From Hetaerina americana (taxonomy: Eukaryota; Arthropoda; Insecta; Odonata; Calopterygidae): a DNA stretch of 64,000 nt. Both the position numbers and the translations under genes were made by a program. The DNA lies in assembly GCA_022747635.1 (NCBI GenBank), contig JAKTNV010000041.1, forward strand, positions 1,821,501 to 1,885,500. Reading direction: 5' to 3'. Below the pieces are notes generated by a model. That model saw only the letters and a list, made by a program, of their open reading frames with translations, had not been told where the DNA came from and made no database searches. Shown piece after piece: positions 21,532 to 36,500 of this stretch (position 1 is its first letter; each line of letters starts with the position of its first letter).

Positions 21532-24500
21532 CTGCAGGAAAGATACAATTTGATACTACAATGCCTATGCCAGATCTAATGTAGGTATTCCATATTTGTA
21601 CATACAGCAAAATAATTCATCATAGTTATTTCAGAGCCATATTTTCTCAGCCTTTGGAATGACTACAAACTTTTTAATAACTAAAAGCAATTGTATCATG
21701 CATAGAATTTTATTGGCATTATACACTAATCTATTTATATGTAAAAGACTTTAATAACAAAAATTTTAACGTCTGTATTTCTTAATAATGGTGAAAGTTG
21801 CTTACAAGTGGGAGCAGATCAACTACCCCTTCAGCATATCATCATAACAATGATAATGATTTAATTTATATACATGATACCCCAAAATGCATAATTTTAC
21901 AATATAGAGGTAAGCTGGATTGAACTAATGGTTAACCCTAAAAGAGACTTCATAAAACGCAGAATTGAGATTATCCATGGCATTAATGGAATTCAAATCA
22001 AATAAGCCCATTGAGGTAGACAGCATTCCCCCGGAAGTACTTTAAAGTTTAGGGGAATGTGGGAGCAAGAGTTTTGATGGACTAATTCGTAGCATTTAGG
22101 AGAGAGGAATTTTGCCAAAAAAACTTGTCAGATCAGTTGTAATTTCTATTCCAAAAAAGGGAAGGCCTGTGTGTGTGTGTGAGGACTACAGAACAATAAC
22201 TTTGAGTATGTGCACATCTAAAATGTTTCTCAGGATGATCAATAAAACAATGGTAAGCAGAGCAAATTACTACTGAGGGGATGATCACTTTGGGTCCAAG
22301 TTTGGAAGAGGCATGCATAATGCCATTGCAGTAATAAGATCACTAACAAAGAGGAGCACTGCATGAGTATATTGCAGGAAATAGGAATAGATTGGAGGGA
22401 GACTTATCCGCAACCTGTACATGTCTCTCAGGGACTGCTCAGGTGCGAGTGGGGAGTGAAGGCTAGGCAGTGTTAGGAAGAGCCAGGGTTGTCCATTGTC
22501 ACCGGTGCTGTTCAACGTAAATTAGGAAGAAATGATTAGAGAGGCATGGGAAGAACTGGAGGTAGGAATGAAAGTCAATGGGGCAATGAATTAAATCAGT
22601 TAGATTTGCTGATGACCCCTCCATCAGTCACCCAAGAGGTTACAAGCCATGATGAGCGAATTGGAGATTCAGCGTAATATATATGGGATGAGAATCAATA
22701 TAAATAAAACAAAGTTTTTGTAATTTTCCAGAAAGAGAGGCTAAGTAAAATATCAAAATGAGAGTTGATAAACTAGAGCAAACGGAACAGTTTACCTATC
22801 TAGAAGAGTTCTGAACGAAAATGGTCAAAGCAGTAGGGACATAAGACAAAAAATTGCATAATGCAAAGAAGTATTCATAAGGAGGGAGTCAGGTCTCTCC
22901 TTTCTCCAGTGCCACCTCATCCAATGCCCCAGCAGCAATGCTAAAACACACAATCACACATGCTATTATACTAAAGCCCATTTTACAATATCTGGTTAGA
23001 TCTAATGGTCAGTTAACCCAATTTGAAGATTAACGACAGAATTGGTTTATAAAAAATCAAACTGGCCATCAGGAAACGGCAACTTTAACAAAGTGAAATC
23101 ATAGATATGACAATGATCAGGGTTTATTGTGATCATTCAAAGACGTAACAAAAAATATGCATATCGCAAGAATTATTGACAAAGGTGACAAAGAAAAGTC
23201 ATTAAATATGAATACAAAGAGGCTGAGGAGCAAAAGCTTCTCATAGAATTGATTTCAGAGAGAAAGAATTTATATAAAAACAAGGAGAGGGATGCAGTGA
23301 CATGGAAACAAAAGGCAAGTACCCATTTTCTTTGAATTATTTTCTTTTTAAGTTTATAACTGGAGAGTCACATGTTTACAATGAATGTCAGCAGTTGTTA
23401 TGCATAGAAATGCATAACAACTGCATTTAATGCACAAGTCTCTGTACCCCGAACCTGGGAACAGATTCAAGCAAAATGGGACAATGTGAAAAAAAAAACA
23501 AATGTCATTAGATTGTCAAGCCACCTCTCAAATATGTAATGGACCAGATAGTGCACTTACTCACATGTAGTTAAGAGAGACCTCTCTTCTGGGGAGCTAT
23601 ATTTAGACTTCAAAATACCAATGACTCATATTTTGTCGAAAGTAAGTCCTTCAAAGTGATGATTTTGTTATTTTGATTACAATACATTGAATACGATGAG
23701 TTCAATATGATGATGAAAATGTAATTCATTTTGATCATCATATTGTCAATTAAAAACTAAACCATTACCTCTTAGTCATTATACAATGCATCAATCTTTC
23801 AAGCTATTCCAGATAGGGTACAATGAAGCTCCTTATCCTACTTATAATGCATATAATTAACCATAGGGTAGACAGCTTTAATCACTGTTTTATTCAGAGT
23901 TTTAACTCCTTGCCATGTTCCTGCAGCTTGTTCAAGATTGTCTCCACAAAAATTTCACCCTAGTTGCAGTTAATTGGAGTAATATATGTACTTAACCGTA
24001 ACATAAATTTCAATTGTTTTTTTCTAGCCTTAGATTTTGATCCCAAATACATTTAAATTAAAGCTGACTCAGTGTCATGAAAAATTTCAATAATAGTTTT
24101 CGAATGGTACTTTATTAAATACCTCTCAATTTAATCCCCTCTATAATTCACGTATTTTGCAGTTATTCATCAAAATTTCCATTACTTATTATAAAAATTT
24201 AATTAATTTCTTCATTGGCCTCATTTCAGAAAAGTAATTGTTAAAATTAACTTTTCACACATAAATTTGGCCCAGATAACTCAGTGGAAAAAATGATTTC
24301 CCTATCAAGCAGTAATAGATGAAAAATTCAGATTTATACCCATTTAAAAGGATGAAATACTAGCGAATTGTTGTAATGCAGTTGCTCGAGTGTTATTGGC
24401 TATCATATAACATAAAATTGAAAATCTTTACACAGCTAACATTTTTCAACAGGGGACATCTATAGGTGAAAATTCTGTGGGGTAGGTCCTCCCAACAGAA

Positions 24501-27500
24501 TCCTCCGAAGATTATACCTTCAGAGGATAATGGTATTGCGCACACACTTTGGTTCCATTATTATATGCGTTAATGATTTCAAACTAATGATCCTCTACAC
24601 AACAGCAGCCTTTAAAAAAATGCCAGGCCCAGATAACTCAGTGGAAAAAATGATTTCCCTATCAAGCAGTAATAGATGAAAAATTCAGATTTATACCCAT
24701 TTAAAAGGATGAAATACTAGCGAATTGTTGTAATGCAGTTGCTCGAGTGTTATTGGCTATCATATAACATAAAATTGAAAATCTTTACACAGCTAACATT
24801 TTTCAACAGGGGACATCTATAGGTGAAAATTCTGTGGGGTAGGTCCTCCCAACAGAATCCTCCGAAGATTATACCTTCAGAGGATAATGGTATTGCGCAC
24901 ACACTTTGGTTCCATTATTATATGCGTTAATGATTTCAAACTAATGATCCTCTACACAACAGCAGCCTTTAAAAAAATGCCAAAAGTAGTACTTTAAAAA
25001 TAAAGAGAGCAAATGCTGATGTTTTGCCTGAAATCCAGCTAAAGCTGGCAAGAATGCAACAAAATGTACTCTTAGAATCTGAGAGGTGGACAGCAGAACT
25101 GCACACAACTCAAATGAGAACTGCCAAAGCTGAGGCCCTATTGGAAGCTGACGTGACGCTCAAAATAGAGATAGCACCAAAGAAAAATATTTGAGCAAAA
25201 ATGTTGATAAAATCTCATACAAGTCTGTCTGTTTCCCTTGTTTTCAGACTGAAATGCCATGCTTAACTTTGGTATTTACTTAAAAAGTTTTCCAGAATCA
25301 AGAATTAAAAGAAATGGACAGTAAGTTATGAGAGTACCTAATACAGTTTTATTCAGCTGATGAAAATAATCCGAATAAGGCAGCTGAATTTGGCCACTTT
25401 GATATTCCTCTTCTACAAAATTATTTCATTTTTTTCTGCTTCCACATGACTATCAATTGGTGAGTCATTTTCCTTTAGCTTGGTCCCTAAATTACAAAGG
25501 ACTGAACAAGCAACTATAACTAGCATTACTGTATTGACGGAAATTCTTATGGCTGAAGATAAAATGGGGAAACACCACTTCCAAATTTTAAAAATCTTTG
25601 AACTACCATTTCTTGTTTTAATACGACTGCCATTAAATAAATGCTCTTCTGGTCTTCTTGGTTTTCTTATTGGAGTCAATAAATACTACTTCAATGCATA
25701 CCCAGAATCCCACAGAAACAAACAATTTCCATATCCACTTGTTCAAAATTTACCTTTTATCTTGAATTATCAAAAATTAACTGGTCATGTGTCCACCCAT
25801 GTCATCTTGTAACAATGCCACATACATAATAGATTGATAATACATAGATTGGCATTACAGCAAGCTCGAGCAATTGAATAAGAAATAGCCATTCCTGTTT
25901 CTAAATCTTTCTAGTTCAGATCATCCTAGAAGATTGAAATATTTCCATTTTAAAGCCCCTTTTCTTTTAAAAAAATAAGTTAACCTTGTAATTGTATAGT
26001 TACTTGTGAAAAAAAAGAATATAGTAAATGCTTCTAAGCTCTCAAAGGTTTAATAAGACTGAACCATTCTACATGCCAAGGTAAAAAGTTCAAATCAAAG
26101 AGGTTGGAAAACAAAGTTTCGAAAATAATGTATTCAATTTGTGAATTTGAGACTTTTTATACTACTGCTGGAATGCATATAATTTAATCATATTGAATTT
26201 TTATTTGAACAAGTAGGAAGGGATCATGATGGTGTGATGGCTAACATACTGGCTTCTCACGTAGAGGTGCAGGTTCAAATCCTGGCGGTGTCAAATATTT
26301 TCAGTGGTACCCAGATCCCTACTTGAGGTGCTTTGTGGAGAGTACTTTCAGTGAGCAAGCCGTCCATTCGATGGGACGTTAGGCAAGTAAAAGTATCAGT
26401 AACAATTTTTTCCTGATGTGGGCATGAAAGTGCTGAATTCATACCTAAAAATTAAGTGCACACATGATCACAGATTGGCACTGATAAGATGATAGCGCAC
26501 CCCATCATCACTAAAAACTTGTCAATTTGAAAGATCCGTGTAAACTCGTCCTGAAGATCTTGAGGGACGACCAAGATCAGAGTTGAGAGTATATGTTTGC
26601 AAAGATCTTCTGCATATGGCTTTGCGATGATTCCCCAACCCCCTTATAGTTCCCCAACTTGGCACCAGGAGTCTATTTCCTATTCTCAAAAGTGAAATCC
26701 TCTCTCCCTCAAAGGACACCACCACCATGGGACCCTAAGTCGAACCGTCGAAGAAGCTTGCACACTTTAGGACCTTCTGCCTGCCAGGGAGCCTTCAAGT
26801 CATGGAAATGCCTCTCTGCCAAAAGTGTGTCGACTTGCTCAAGGACTGAATGAAGAATTTAGAGGCATTTTAGCAATATCTGAAAGAAAGCTATTTTTCT
26901 AAAACTTTTCCTGATACTTTTAAATAAATCATGAGTAGAGGTTAAAATGAAATAAGCAAAATATCACACCTGGATTATGAGTCTCATTAACTGATGTTGT
27001 GCATTCAAAGTCTTGGAGATCTCACTCAGCTGCCTCTTCTGCTTTTCCAAATTCTCAGATAAATACTCATCTCTACCATCAGGAACTACCTCAGGAGCTG
27101 CAGCACACATGGAATCAAAAGAGATTTACACAACCGATGGGCATCAGAGTATTTAAGCAGGGTATTTAAAAATATCAAATCCTAAGCATTCCTAACTACA
27201 GAGTCCATGATTCAAGCTTCTAGTATCCAAATATATACAGCATAATGCATTCATCAAATATCACCATGATGGATTCCTGTCTTTTATGCATTGCTACTTA
27301 TAGCTTATACTTCTATTTGATGTTAAATAGATAGCAAAATCATAGTGAGCCTCCTTAATGATCAATTATTAGACCACCAACAAATGCATGGGAGGAATTA
27401 CCTTTTTCATACTGATTCATGGGGCTGCTGAGGCGCTTTCAACTTTTGAATTTGCTTGTCAATTTTGCTTTCAGGAAAATTTTTCAAATCCTCTTTAGTC

Positions 27501-30500
27501 TCATTATTTTGTGACTGACTTGAATTAAAAGAAAACTACATTCTTGAAAAGGTATTCCGAAAATCATAAAACATTTCACATGTTCATATTTGATTTCAAA
27601 ATCACTTTAAACTATTTTAAGTATTTTTGAAACAAACCTAGATCTTTTGAGCTGAAAAAATAGGTAATATTGCAATCCATGGGCCTTTAGGTAATGGAGA
27701 TATCATATATTTTTCAGCGGTACCCAGCGATGAATTGCTATCATCTGAATTGGTTCAGGTTACAGTATTATTATTAATCATTAGGATCATGCGAATTATA
27801 ATTAATTAGGGTTATTCACAGCTGGCCTCTCTCACACCTGGCCCACATCTATGCCTCTCTCATTTCCCACTCTCCTTGGACATGCAGTTGGAGATATTTT
27901 CAACATCCCCAGAAATTATTGCACCCTGACAAAATCCCATTTTTAACTCTAATAAATTTTTCCAAAATTTTTGTGATCTAAATCTCTAAAAATTGTTTAA
28001 AATATGACTTCAAGAGCCAGCAGGAGATGCCATGACAATTACTTCAATGGAGTCACCTAATTATATGCACAAAACTGCAGAAAATCCACAGAATATAAAT
28101 TGTAATTTGCCTTTACCAGGATTAAAACTCAGATCCCTCCTTTCCAGCTGAGTGTTATCACCAATGGAGCCACTAAAATTACCTTTTTTTATCATGGAAT
28201 TATTTATTAAAAAATTTGAATGATGTAGTCCCCTTATATATCAAGTCCCTTCTGGTGGTCCCTCTCTTCCCACCCTCCCTCTTCCCATTTCAGTTTGGCA
28301 TAATACATGAATAATAGGATGGTTAAGTTTTTCATAATTTTCAAAAACCTCAGGATAAATTGGACTCAAGGATGTCATCTATTCGCAAAAAAATTTCATT
28401 GGAATAAAACTCTCTGCCCTGTTGAAATGTGATTTCATTTATGTCAATCATTTGATGAAAATTGGGTGAAACTCTTAAACGCCTGCTAATTGAATATATT
28501 TTTCTCATGGAAAAATAAGTCATCAGCAAAAAACATTCTTAATTTTAATTGGCAATTTTTGAAAATATTATAAATTAAAATTGAACAATAACATTGAACC
28601 AAAAATTCTGAATGAGCCAAGTAAACATTAAGTAAGTGACTGATAGAACATTATTAGTAGAAGTAAAAGCTGAACCAACAAACCTGGTCATTGCCCAGGC
28701 ATAATTGCTTCACAGGGAAGGAAGAACTAGACAGGGTTTACAATAAATTTGAGAATATAATTGCTTGTGTCCCTCGAAGCAAACATTTAATAGTGTTGGA
28801 AGTTTGGAATGTGTTGGCTAGCAAAGGGAGAGAATTGGATACCACTGTTTAGGAATGATCGCCAGGAGAAAGCAATCGAGTCAGGAGACAAGGCTCAGTC
28901 ATGGCATACACTTGGTTTAAACACCGCATAGGTATACTTTAAAAAATGTCATGGATTCAGAAAGATAGACAATATTTAAGCACAGATTCAGGAAGAGCTT
29001 CATTAATTCGCACAGTTTCCTGGGAGCAGATGCAGATTTAATTCATTTATTAGTGCTAATGAAGTGCAGCATCAGATTCAAGAGGAAAAAACGGAGAAGA
29101 GATAAGGACATGGAGTGTAGAGGCTTTACGGAGAACAATAGAAAGGACTACAATGAAACAGTAGAGATAGTTATAAGTGAGGACAGAAAGATGGGCACAA
29201 CATAAAAAAAATAGGATATCCAAAACTGCCAACGACACTGTAAATTGGACAAGGAAAAGAAAACTATGAATTACGGACGAGATGGTTTGAAAAAGAGATG
29301 AGAGAAGGAAATGGAAGAACCAAAACACAGAGATATGTAGAAGGGAGTATAAAGAGTTCAATAATAAACTCATGAGGGAAAATAATAGGGTGGAGGACAC
29401 AATGCAATGATATGGAATGCTTACATAGGAAGGGTGGAATGAGTGAAAGGTGAAAGAACTGTCTGGAACTAAGAAGGGAAAGTTGTTGCAACCAATCAAT
29501 GATAAGTCAGGAAAAATATTGTTAATGCAAACTTAACCATGAGATAAAAATGGCATCAAGGGATTTGTAATCAAATAAGGCCATGGGATTAGATAACATC
29601 CCCATGGACGCACTTAAGGGTTTAGAAAAACATGGAAGGAACATCGTTTATCAGAGGGCTAATTAGTTGTATTTATGTGAGAAGAATTTGACGTGAAGAT
29701 TTTGTCAGATCAGTGTTGGTTTCCTTGCCAAAATAGGAAAGGCACTTGTGAGTACTTCAAAACAATAATTTAGATATCATAAAAAGATAAGTGGTTCTCA
29801 GGATCATCAACAAGAGGATGGAGAGCAGGGTAAATGATTACTCAGGAGATGATCAGTATGGATTCAGAAAAGGGAGAGAAATAGTCAGATTTTGTAGGAC
29901 ATTGAATGCAATCAGGATGTATTTGTCCAATATTTTGAGAATATGTTTGAAAGAGTGAATTGGGTAGAATTAATGAATGCATTGCATTAAAAAGCATTAC
30001 ACACACAAAAATATTTGTAACCTCGAGCATAGACCTTTTGCTTGAGGTCTTTGAGAAACAACTTAGCATTTAACATATGCACATGTTATTATGAATAATT
30101 TTTTTAAATCCATCACCCTCTGCCAAACATCCTAGGAGTGGCTGGTAGGGCGATGTGCAAATTTAAAATTAAACAATCCTCTCAGGGAAGTAGAAAAGGA
30201 CGTACTGTCATTTGAAAAATGGTTACCCAGCCACTTTTTGAGAACAGATTCCAAAAATCCTAGTTTTCCATTGACTGCATTTGGGTACTCAATTAGTTCT
30301 GTCTTGTTCACTCTTTCCAAAAACATTTTTGGCAGTTTCCTTTCCAGTCTGGTATGCTGTACAACCTAAAAATAAAGTCATGATTAATACAAAGGCAAAT
30401 AACTGGTGAAGTCATTTACAGCATTCATAACAGCCAGAAGAGTTGAGGATTAGAATACTACTTTATGAAGGTGGAGAAAGACTTGGGCTTTGACGTGGAG

Positions 30501-33500
30501 CAAAAATAACTCTTTTCTAAATTAATTCAGGTCTAGAGATATTTTCCTTCTTTTTATGATGCAAAGAATGCGGGAGAAAATGTTTGATTTGGACAATCCT
30601 TCTGGTTCGGCCAGGTACTCCAGATAATCAGCATCGGCCCCTACCACATGGCATGTCACTGGAGCCAAGTACCTGCTCCACTTGACGAGTCCATATTCTC
30701 CCAGCATAGTGTTGTCCACCACATTTTACACATTGGTTATGTGAATAAAAATGATAGAACAAAACTTTTAAATAGTGAATTCCAAGTTCATTCCCAAATC
30801 AAATTTTGCTATTAGCTTGTGTTACTGAATCAGCCCAGAACCCACTGTCAGGAGATTACTGCATGTCAAAACCCACACAACTAATCTCCCTTATGCATGC
30901 TTTCACTTGTTTACAATTAGCTGTAGTCTCAAATGTTTTTGGAACTCGGATTCGGCACTTGGCATCATGGTTTTGTTCCAACATGGATGGATTTCCCCCT
31001 GGATTCTGGACCACACCCAGAGGTTCCCACTTCTATGACAATTCGTTCAAATCATTTGGCTGCCTATGCATAGCACAGGGTATATCAAATATTTCCTCAC
31101 CTATACTCAATTTGCATGGCACATTCAAAGAAGAGTACAATACATTCGTATTCATATTGAGGGCTCCTGCATACGTATGCTCACCTCTCTTACATCTACA
31201 GATACATTTATTATACAATTTTATCATTGTTGCTTTGATATCTGCTTATGGTTTGTTTATTGTCTTTTTGCTCTTTGTTATGTGCTTACTGTTACATTAA
31301 CGATCCTATTTTATTTACAATGTTTATATTTTTAACATTTATGCATTTCTTTCTTTTTATTTCTACACTTTTTGCTTATTACTTTTTGCTTAATACATTG
31401 CTTTTTGTAATCTAAACTCATTGTGCTTAAATTTATAATATGTGCATATAGTCTTGCATGGAATTCAAACTCTTATTTGTGCATTGTCGTAGGGTATTTT
31501 TTGATACCATATTTTTTCTTCTTTCTCAATTCTTTACTTTGCCACTTTAACCTAAGGTCTTCCTTATTCCCAGTTCATCTTGTTCCTGGCACTATTTCCT
31601 TAGTTTTCAGAACTCTCTTCTTATTCTTCTTGGCACTTGTTGAAATCTTAAATCAATTTCTTTTGCTAATCATAAATATTGTTTTTTAAACAGTAATGTG
31701 TCATTTCTGTGTCTGATTCTGCCCGATACCCCATCTCATGCCGCAACGTAAGCCTCCAATACTTCATATTTATTGCAAGTAGTTATTTTATATTTCAATG
31801 CATCCATTAGTCCTCACAATGCGCGATTTTCTTTTTTCCTATTTTTGCAAGATATGCCCTATAATTTCCATGTTTGGCTATTATTTGATTAGCTTCACTT
31901 GCACACTTCAACCTCACTCTTTTCCTCGTTTTTAAGTCGGGGCATGTCTCACGTGTGTTTCCGCCTTCTTCAGGTTCTTACCATTCCTTCCTCCACTCCT
32001 CTTCTGTTATTCCACGGAGCTTCTTTTCGAGAGTACTCATCTCCTCCCCTCTCTCCAGACTATCCATTTCTGGGCCCACACATCTGTTGACATCTCCCCT
32101 TTCGCACTCCTCTCTGCCCACGCAATGCATTTGACTGGAGGTTCCAAAGCGGTGATATTGAGGGCTGTCATGCTCACTGTATTGTAGTAATGTGTAATGG
32201 AGATCAGACAGGCACCCTGCACCTCCTGCAGTTTTCTTTAAATCTCACTGTGCTCATCCTTATTTCCCCACATAGTGCACCTGTATGGAACAATAGGTTT
32301 CATAACACCATTATAAATATCAAATACTGATTTTTGGCCAAACATTGTTTGGTAATGTCTTCATAGTTCATAAAATATCTTTCTAACCTTAACAAATGTG
32401 TGATTGGCATGCATGTGATATGTCAGTTTGTTGCCTTTACATATTCTTAGGGTATTTATACTTATTTGCCTTAGCTATTTGCTGCCCATACATTTTGATG
32501 GTTGGGTTCCAGTTGAGTGTCTTTCCGAAACCCATGAATTGACTTCTGTTTGTCAGTGACTTGAGTTTGTTTTGTTCTGCCCAATCCTCAATGATTCTCA
32601 TGCATTCCTTCACTTTAATTTCTTTCCTTCAAATACCTCAGATCACTATTGCTGTGTTGCCCACGTTTGCAATGGCATCGCACTCTTCTGGCTCTTCTTA
32701 GAAGTTGGTTCCTGATCAGCACAACCACTTGAACGGTCCACATACAGACCCCCTCAAGGCATCCTTTGGAAGCAATTTTTTCAGGGCTGTCATTAAGTGA
32801 TTGCAAGCTTATTTTCCTCTCCTCAAAGTAACTCCTGGTTGCTCTTACTATGTTTTTTTGGGAAAAGTTGCCATTTCATCTTGGGTATTACCGATAGCCA
32901 CCACACTAAATCGAAAGCTCCCTGTATGTCTACCAAGATGACGAGTATATATTTTTTTGGTACTATTGGTGATGAATTCAATGAGCTTTGAGATCCCATC
33001 AGCAGTGCTGACTCCCTTATGGATGCAATATTCTCTTGGATGGTAAAGGTTTTCTACGTCCATAATTGCTTCCAATTTTACTTTGTAATGTCCTAGTGCT
33101 TTATTTTCTTTAATTTAAGTCATAGCTCTCTCCTCATCTTCCTGAGAGAAGAGTTCCATGGCCTCTGTTTCTGCTTCTGTGTGTTATTGTTTCCTTTGTG
33201 TAACTCCATGCCTACATTGTTGTCAGGCAGCCGAGCTTCAGAGGCATTCAAAATGAGGTCCTTAATTAAGGGTACCTACCCTGATCTTTTTTTGAATTGT
33301 CCAAAGAATAACACATTTGTTCAGTTTTTTAAGAGAAGAGTCTGAACGTAAAGCCCAAGGCATTTCCACCAAAGTTTGTCAAATCAAATGAGTTCCAAAT
33401 TTTCCCTTTTTGTCTTGTGATTTTTAATTTATATTCTTGCAGTTTCTTGGAATATTATCTTTGGTGGAACATGCGGTCCTCTGGTCTACTCCTAGGCACT

Positions 33501-36500
33501 TTTCTCAATAAGATCTTCAGGTTTTTCTTGATTTTACAGAGGCTCTCTGTCCACCAGGGGTTTTTCTATCTTGTGGCTGAACTACCCCCACACTTTCCCT
33601 CATCATGTCTTGCAAAGCTCTCATTAAATTTTCCACTTGAATATTGATGCAATTGATGTTTGGTGTCCATATAATTTTACCATATAGTTGCCACAAGTTC
33701 AGTGACAACTTGCCCAGCCATACTTCCCAGTTTGCTCTTTTTAGAGCAAATTTTGGTGAATTTTTGAATCCTTTGTCAATGAAATTTGATACTTGGAACA
33801 ATATCAAATTATGATCACTGTTGAGTGAATATTTCATTGTCTCCCCTTGGTGGACATATTCTTCATCTGTTAAAGGACACAGGAAGAATGGTTCCATAAT
33901 ATTCACAATGGATCAACCTAGTAAGTATTGCCAGCTTTAAAAGCTTGTGGCATTCAAGATTTTCTCATGTCCCAGTTATTCCATTTCCTGTTTTTGCATC
34001 CATCTCCTCTGGCAACTACCGTATTTTCCCATTGATAACGCGCGCGTTATCAATACAAAACTGTTCAGATGATCGAAAAAATGACGATGCGGGTTATGCA
34101 ATGAAAATTGAAAAAATCAAAACATTTACATGTTTATGTTCACCGTAATTCATAGAAGAGTCTCGCAAAAATAAATTGGTCAGGAAGCATGCCTTTCTAA
34201 TTGCATTCTATTGTATAGAGATCTGCTGCTGTCACAGTTATTTCATCTCATAAATCCATGAGAAAAAGAAGAAATATATAATTTCTTTACTTCATTCATT
34301 CTAATGCGTAGTACTTCTTTATTCTGGTACTTCACGTATACGTAGAGTAAGTTGTATTATATACACGTACGTATAAATATGTGATAGGATAGGTAGATCA
34401 CTGAAATCCAAGAAATTCGTCACCTGAATCACAATTAAATGGATTAAGTGCATTTATATACTCTTGAGGGACATCACCAAGTTCAATCTCCAAAGTTAAC
34501 TCTTCCTCATCTTCTAGCTCTGGCATTGAAATATTGACCAAAGCTTTTTTAAATCCATTTTTTACACAAGTCACTCTGACACCCTGCCGAATTTCCAGGA
34601 TCCGCCCGCTTATTTCTTCATAAGGCATTCTTTTAATCCTTCCCCATTCTGTGTACTCTTTCATACCAGACATCATCCACTTTTCCCGACTAGAACTTAA
34701 CTTTCATTTAAAAGATTTATTAATGGATAAATCCTGGCAGCCTCGCGATTTCCTCTTTCTTTAGCGAAATTGATGACTTCTAGCTTAAACATCGCTGCAT
34801 ACGATTTCCTTCTCCATTGGTAATTTTCTTGAGAAAATTCTAAATTACAAAAGCTTAACTAAATTCAGGTTTGAAACAATCACCATGTTGACTGCACTTT
34901 CATAGAACTTGGTGGGTGCCTGCAACAGCTGGTTGCCGATACTAACAAAGTAAAGCAAAGAAAATTCTATTTCATTAATTCTCTTATTTTTTATATTTGA
35001 TTTGCTAAAAGTTAATCTATATAGCAAATAAAAGGGCACACAAAACTATGTCTCATAATGACTTACGAATCATAGTGAAAAAGCAATAAGGTGGCATATT
35101 GTGTTGGCTGGTAAATATTGTTTATTTTTTGATCCAGTTGTCTGGAATTATTAAATCACCTGGCTCTAATATTCTGTATGAACCTTTCTCCTGGCTTATT
35201 ATGATTTCATGTATTCATTGGTGGTTACCTATCTATTAGTATATGGATATATTATCTATTAGTTTATGGATATAGACGTATTTTCATACACAATATATAT
35301 AATTTTTACGTGCATGTATATATATATAGATACACGGCATCTATACACGTTCAAGATAACTATGAAGCCCTGGGTGTGCGGTATCAATACAAATTCATGA
35401 CAACTAAAAAGTTCTGGGTGCGTGTTATCGGTGGGAAAATACGGTATTACCACTTTGTTGTGCCAGGTTTCCAACTGAGACTACAAGGAATATTTTCAGG
35501 ATGGCTTTAAAATGCCATATGGTGTATTTTGGAGCTCCTTCATGAACCTGTGAATACTTCCCAAGTTGCCACAAATGCCTTTGATCTTTAACAGCACAAA
35601 ATACCTCACTTCAGTATGTACTCAGCTATGACTTTAAGATACTTCAAATGGTTTCCTGCACCAGTGTAGAGACAATGCATTATGGTGGTGGTGGTTGTAA
35701 GCCATCAAGATTGACCCGGAGTCCCTGCATTACCGTCCAAGCAATGCAATGCTCATTCTCACTTAGCAACAGATTCACTAATTACAATTAAAACAAACAA
35801 TAAGTTACATATCCTTTCATTGAATAATCTTAGATATGGTGCATTTCTTTAAATAAGGAATCCTCTGGCCTAACAAATGAATCCCATTTAAATTTGTCCT
35901 TGCTTGAGTCTGAAGGCTATTTCCATGGACATAACTGTCCGCAATAAGAGAACAGCCGATATATTCCTAAATATTTATCATCAATGAAAATGTAAATAAA
36001 AATCAAGTTTGCAGTCTAGCATCATTCAGGGGTACAAAGTTCATAGAGTCTGACACAATTACGTAGTGCTAGATTAAGTCACTGGAGAACAGATATTTAC
36101 ACTCCTGGCAGATTCGCAACACTTTTCACTAACCTGCATTGCTAGCCTCTTGAGCTGAGCATTTCTCCTCACCGATTCAATATCCCCAACAGCCAAACCA
36201 ATTAGTAAATTCATTATCAAAATTGGCATGAACACCATAAATATGACGAGCATGAAAAATGTTGTATTTGCATATGGCAGTGCTCCAGTCTTAAGGTTGC
36301 CCTTTTTGTTGATGAATGGGCTCACAAAAGTACCAAGGAAATCTATTTCCCCAAGCATCATAGAAAATGTGCGAACCAGTGATAATGGAATTGTTGAAAA
36401 TGACATGTGCTGCCCCTGGAATGGAATGTGATTCAATTAGATGGTGACAAATGCTCACTTCTGCAAATTGAACAAGATAATTTTTTATTTTACTTGTCGA

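Noticed and set aside
22160..22182. Short GT run as a Z-DNA or regulatory repeat
   Set aside because: It is a short expansion inside an RTE relic, with no sign of function.
29056..29499. 147-codon minus-strand frame rich in Leu, Ser and Phe
   Set aside because: It is the antisense of a plus-strand RTE-like relic; the same shadow occurs at 51,615-51,927.
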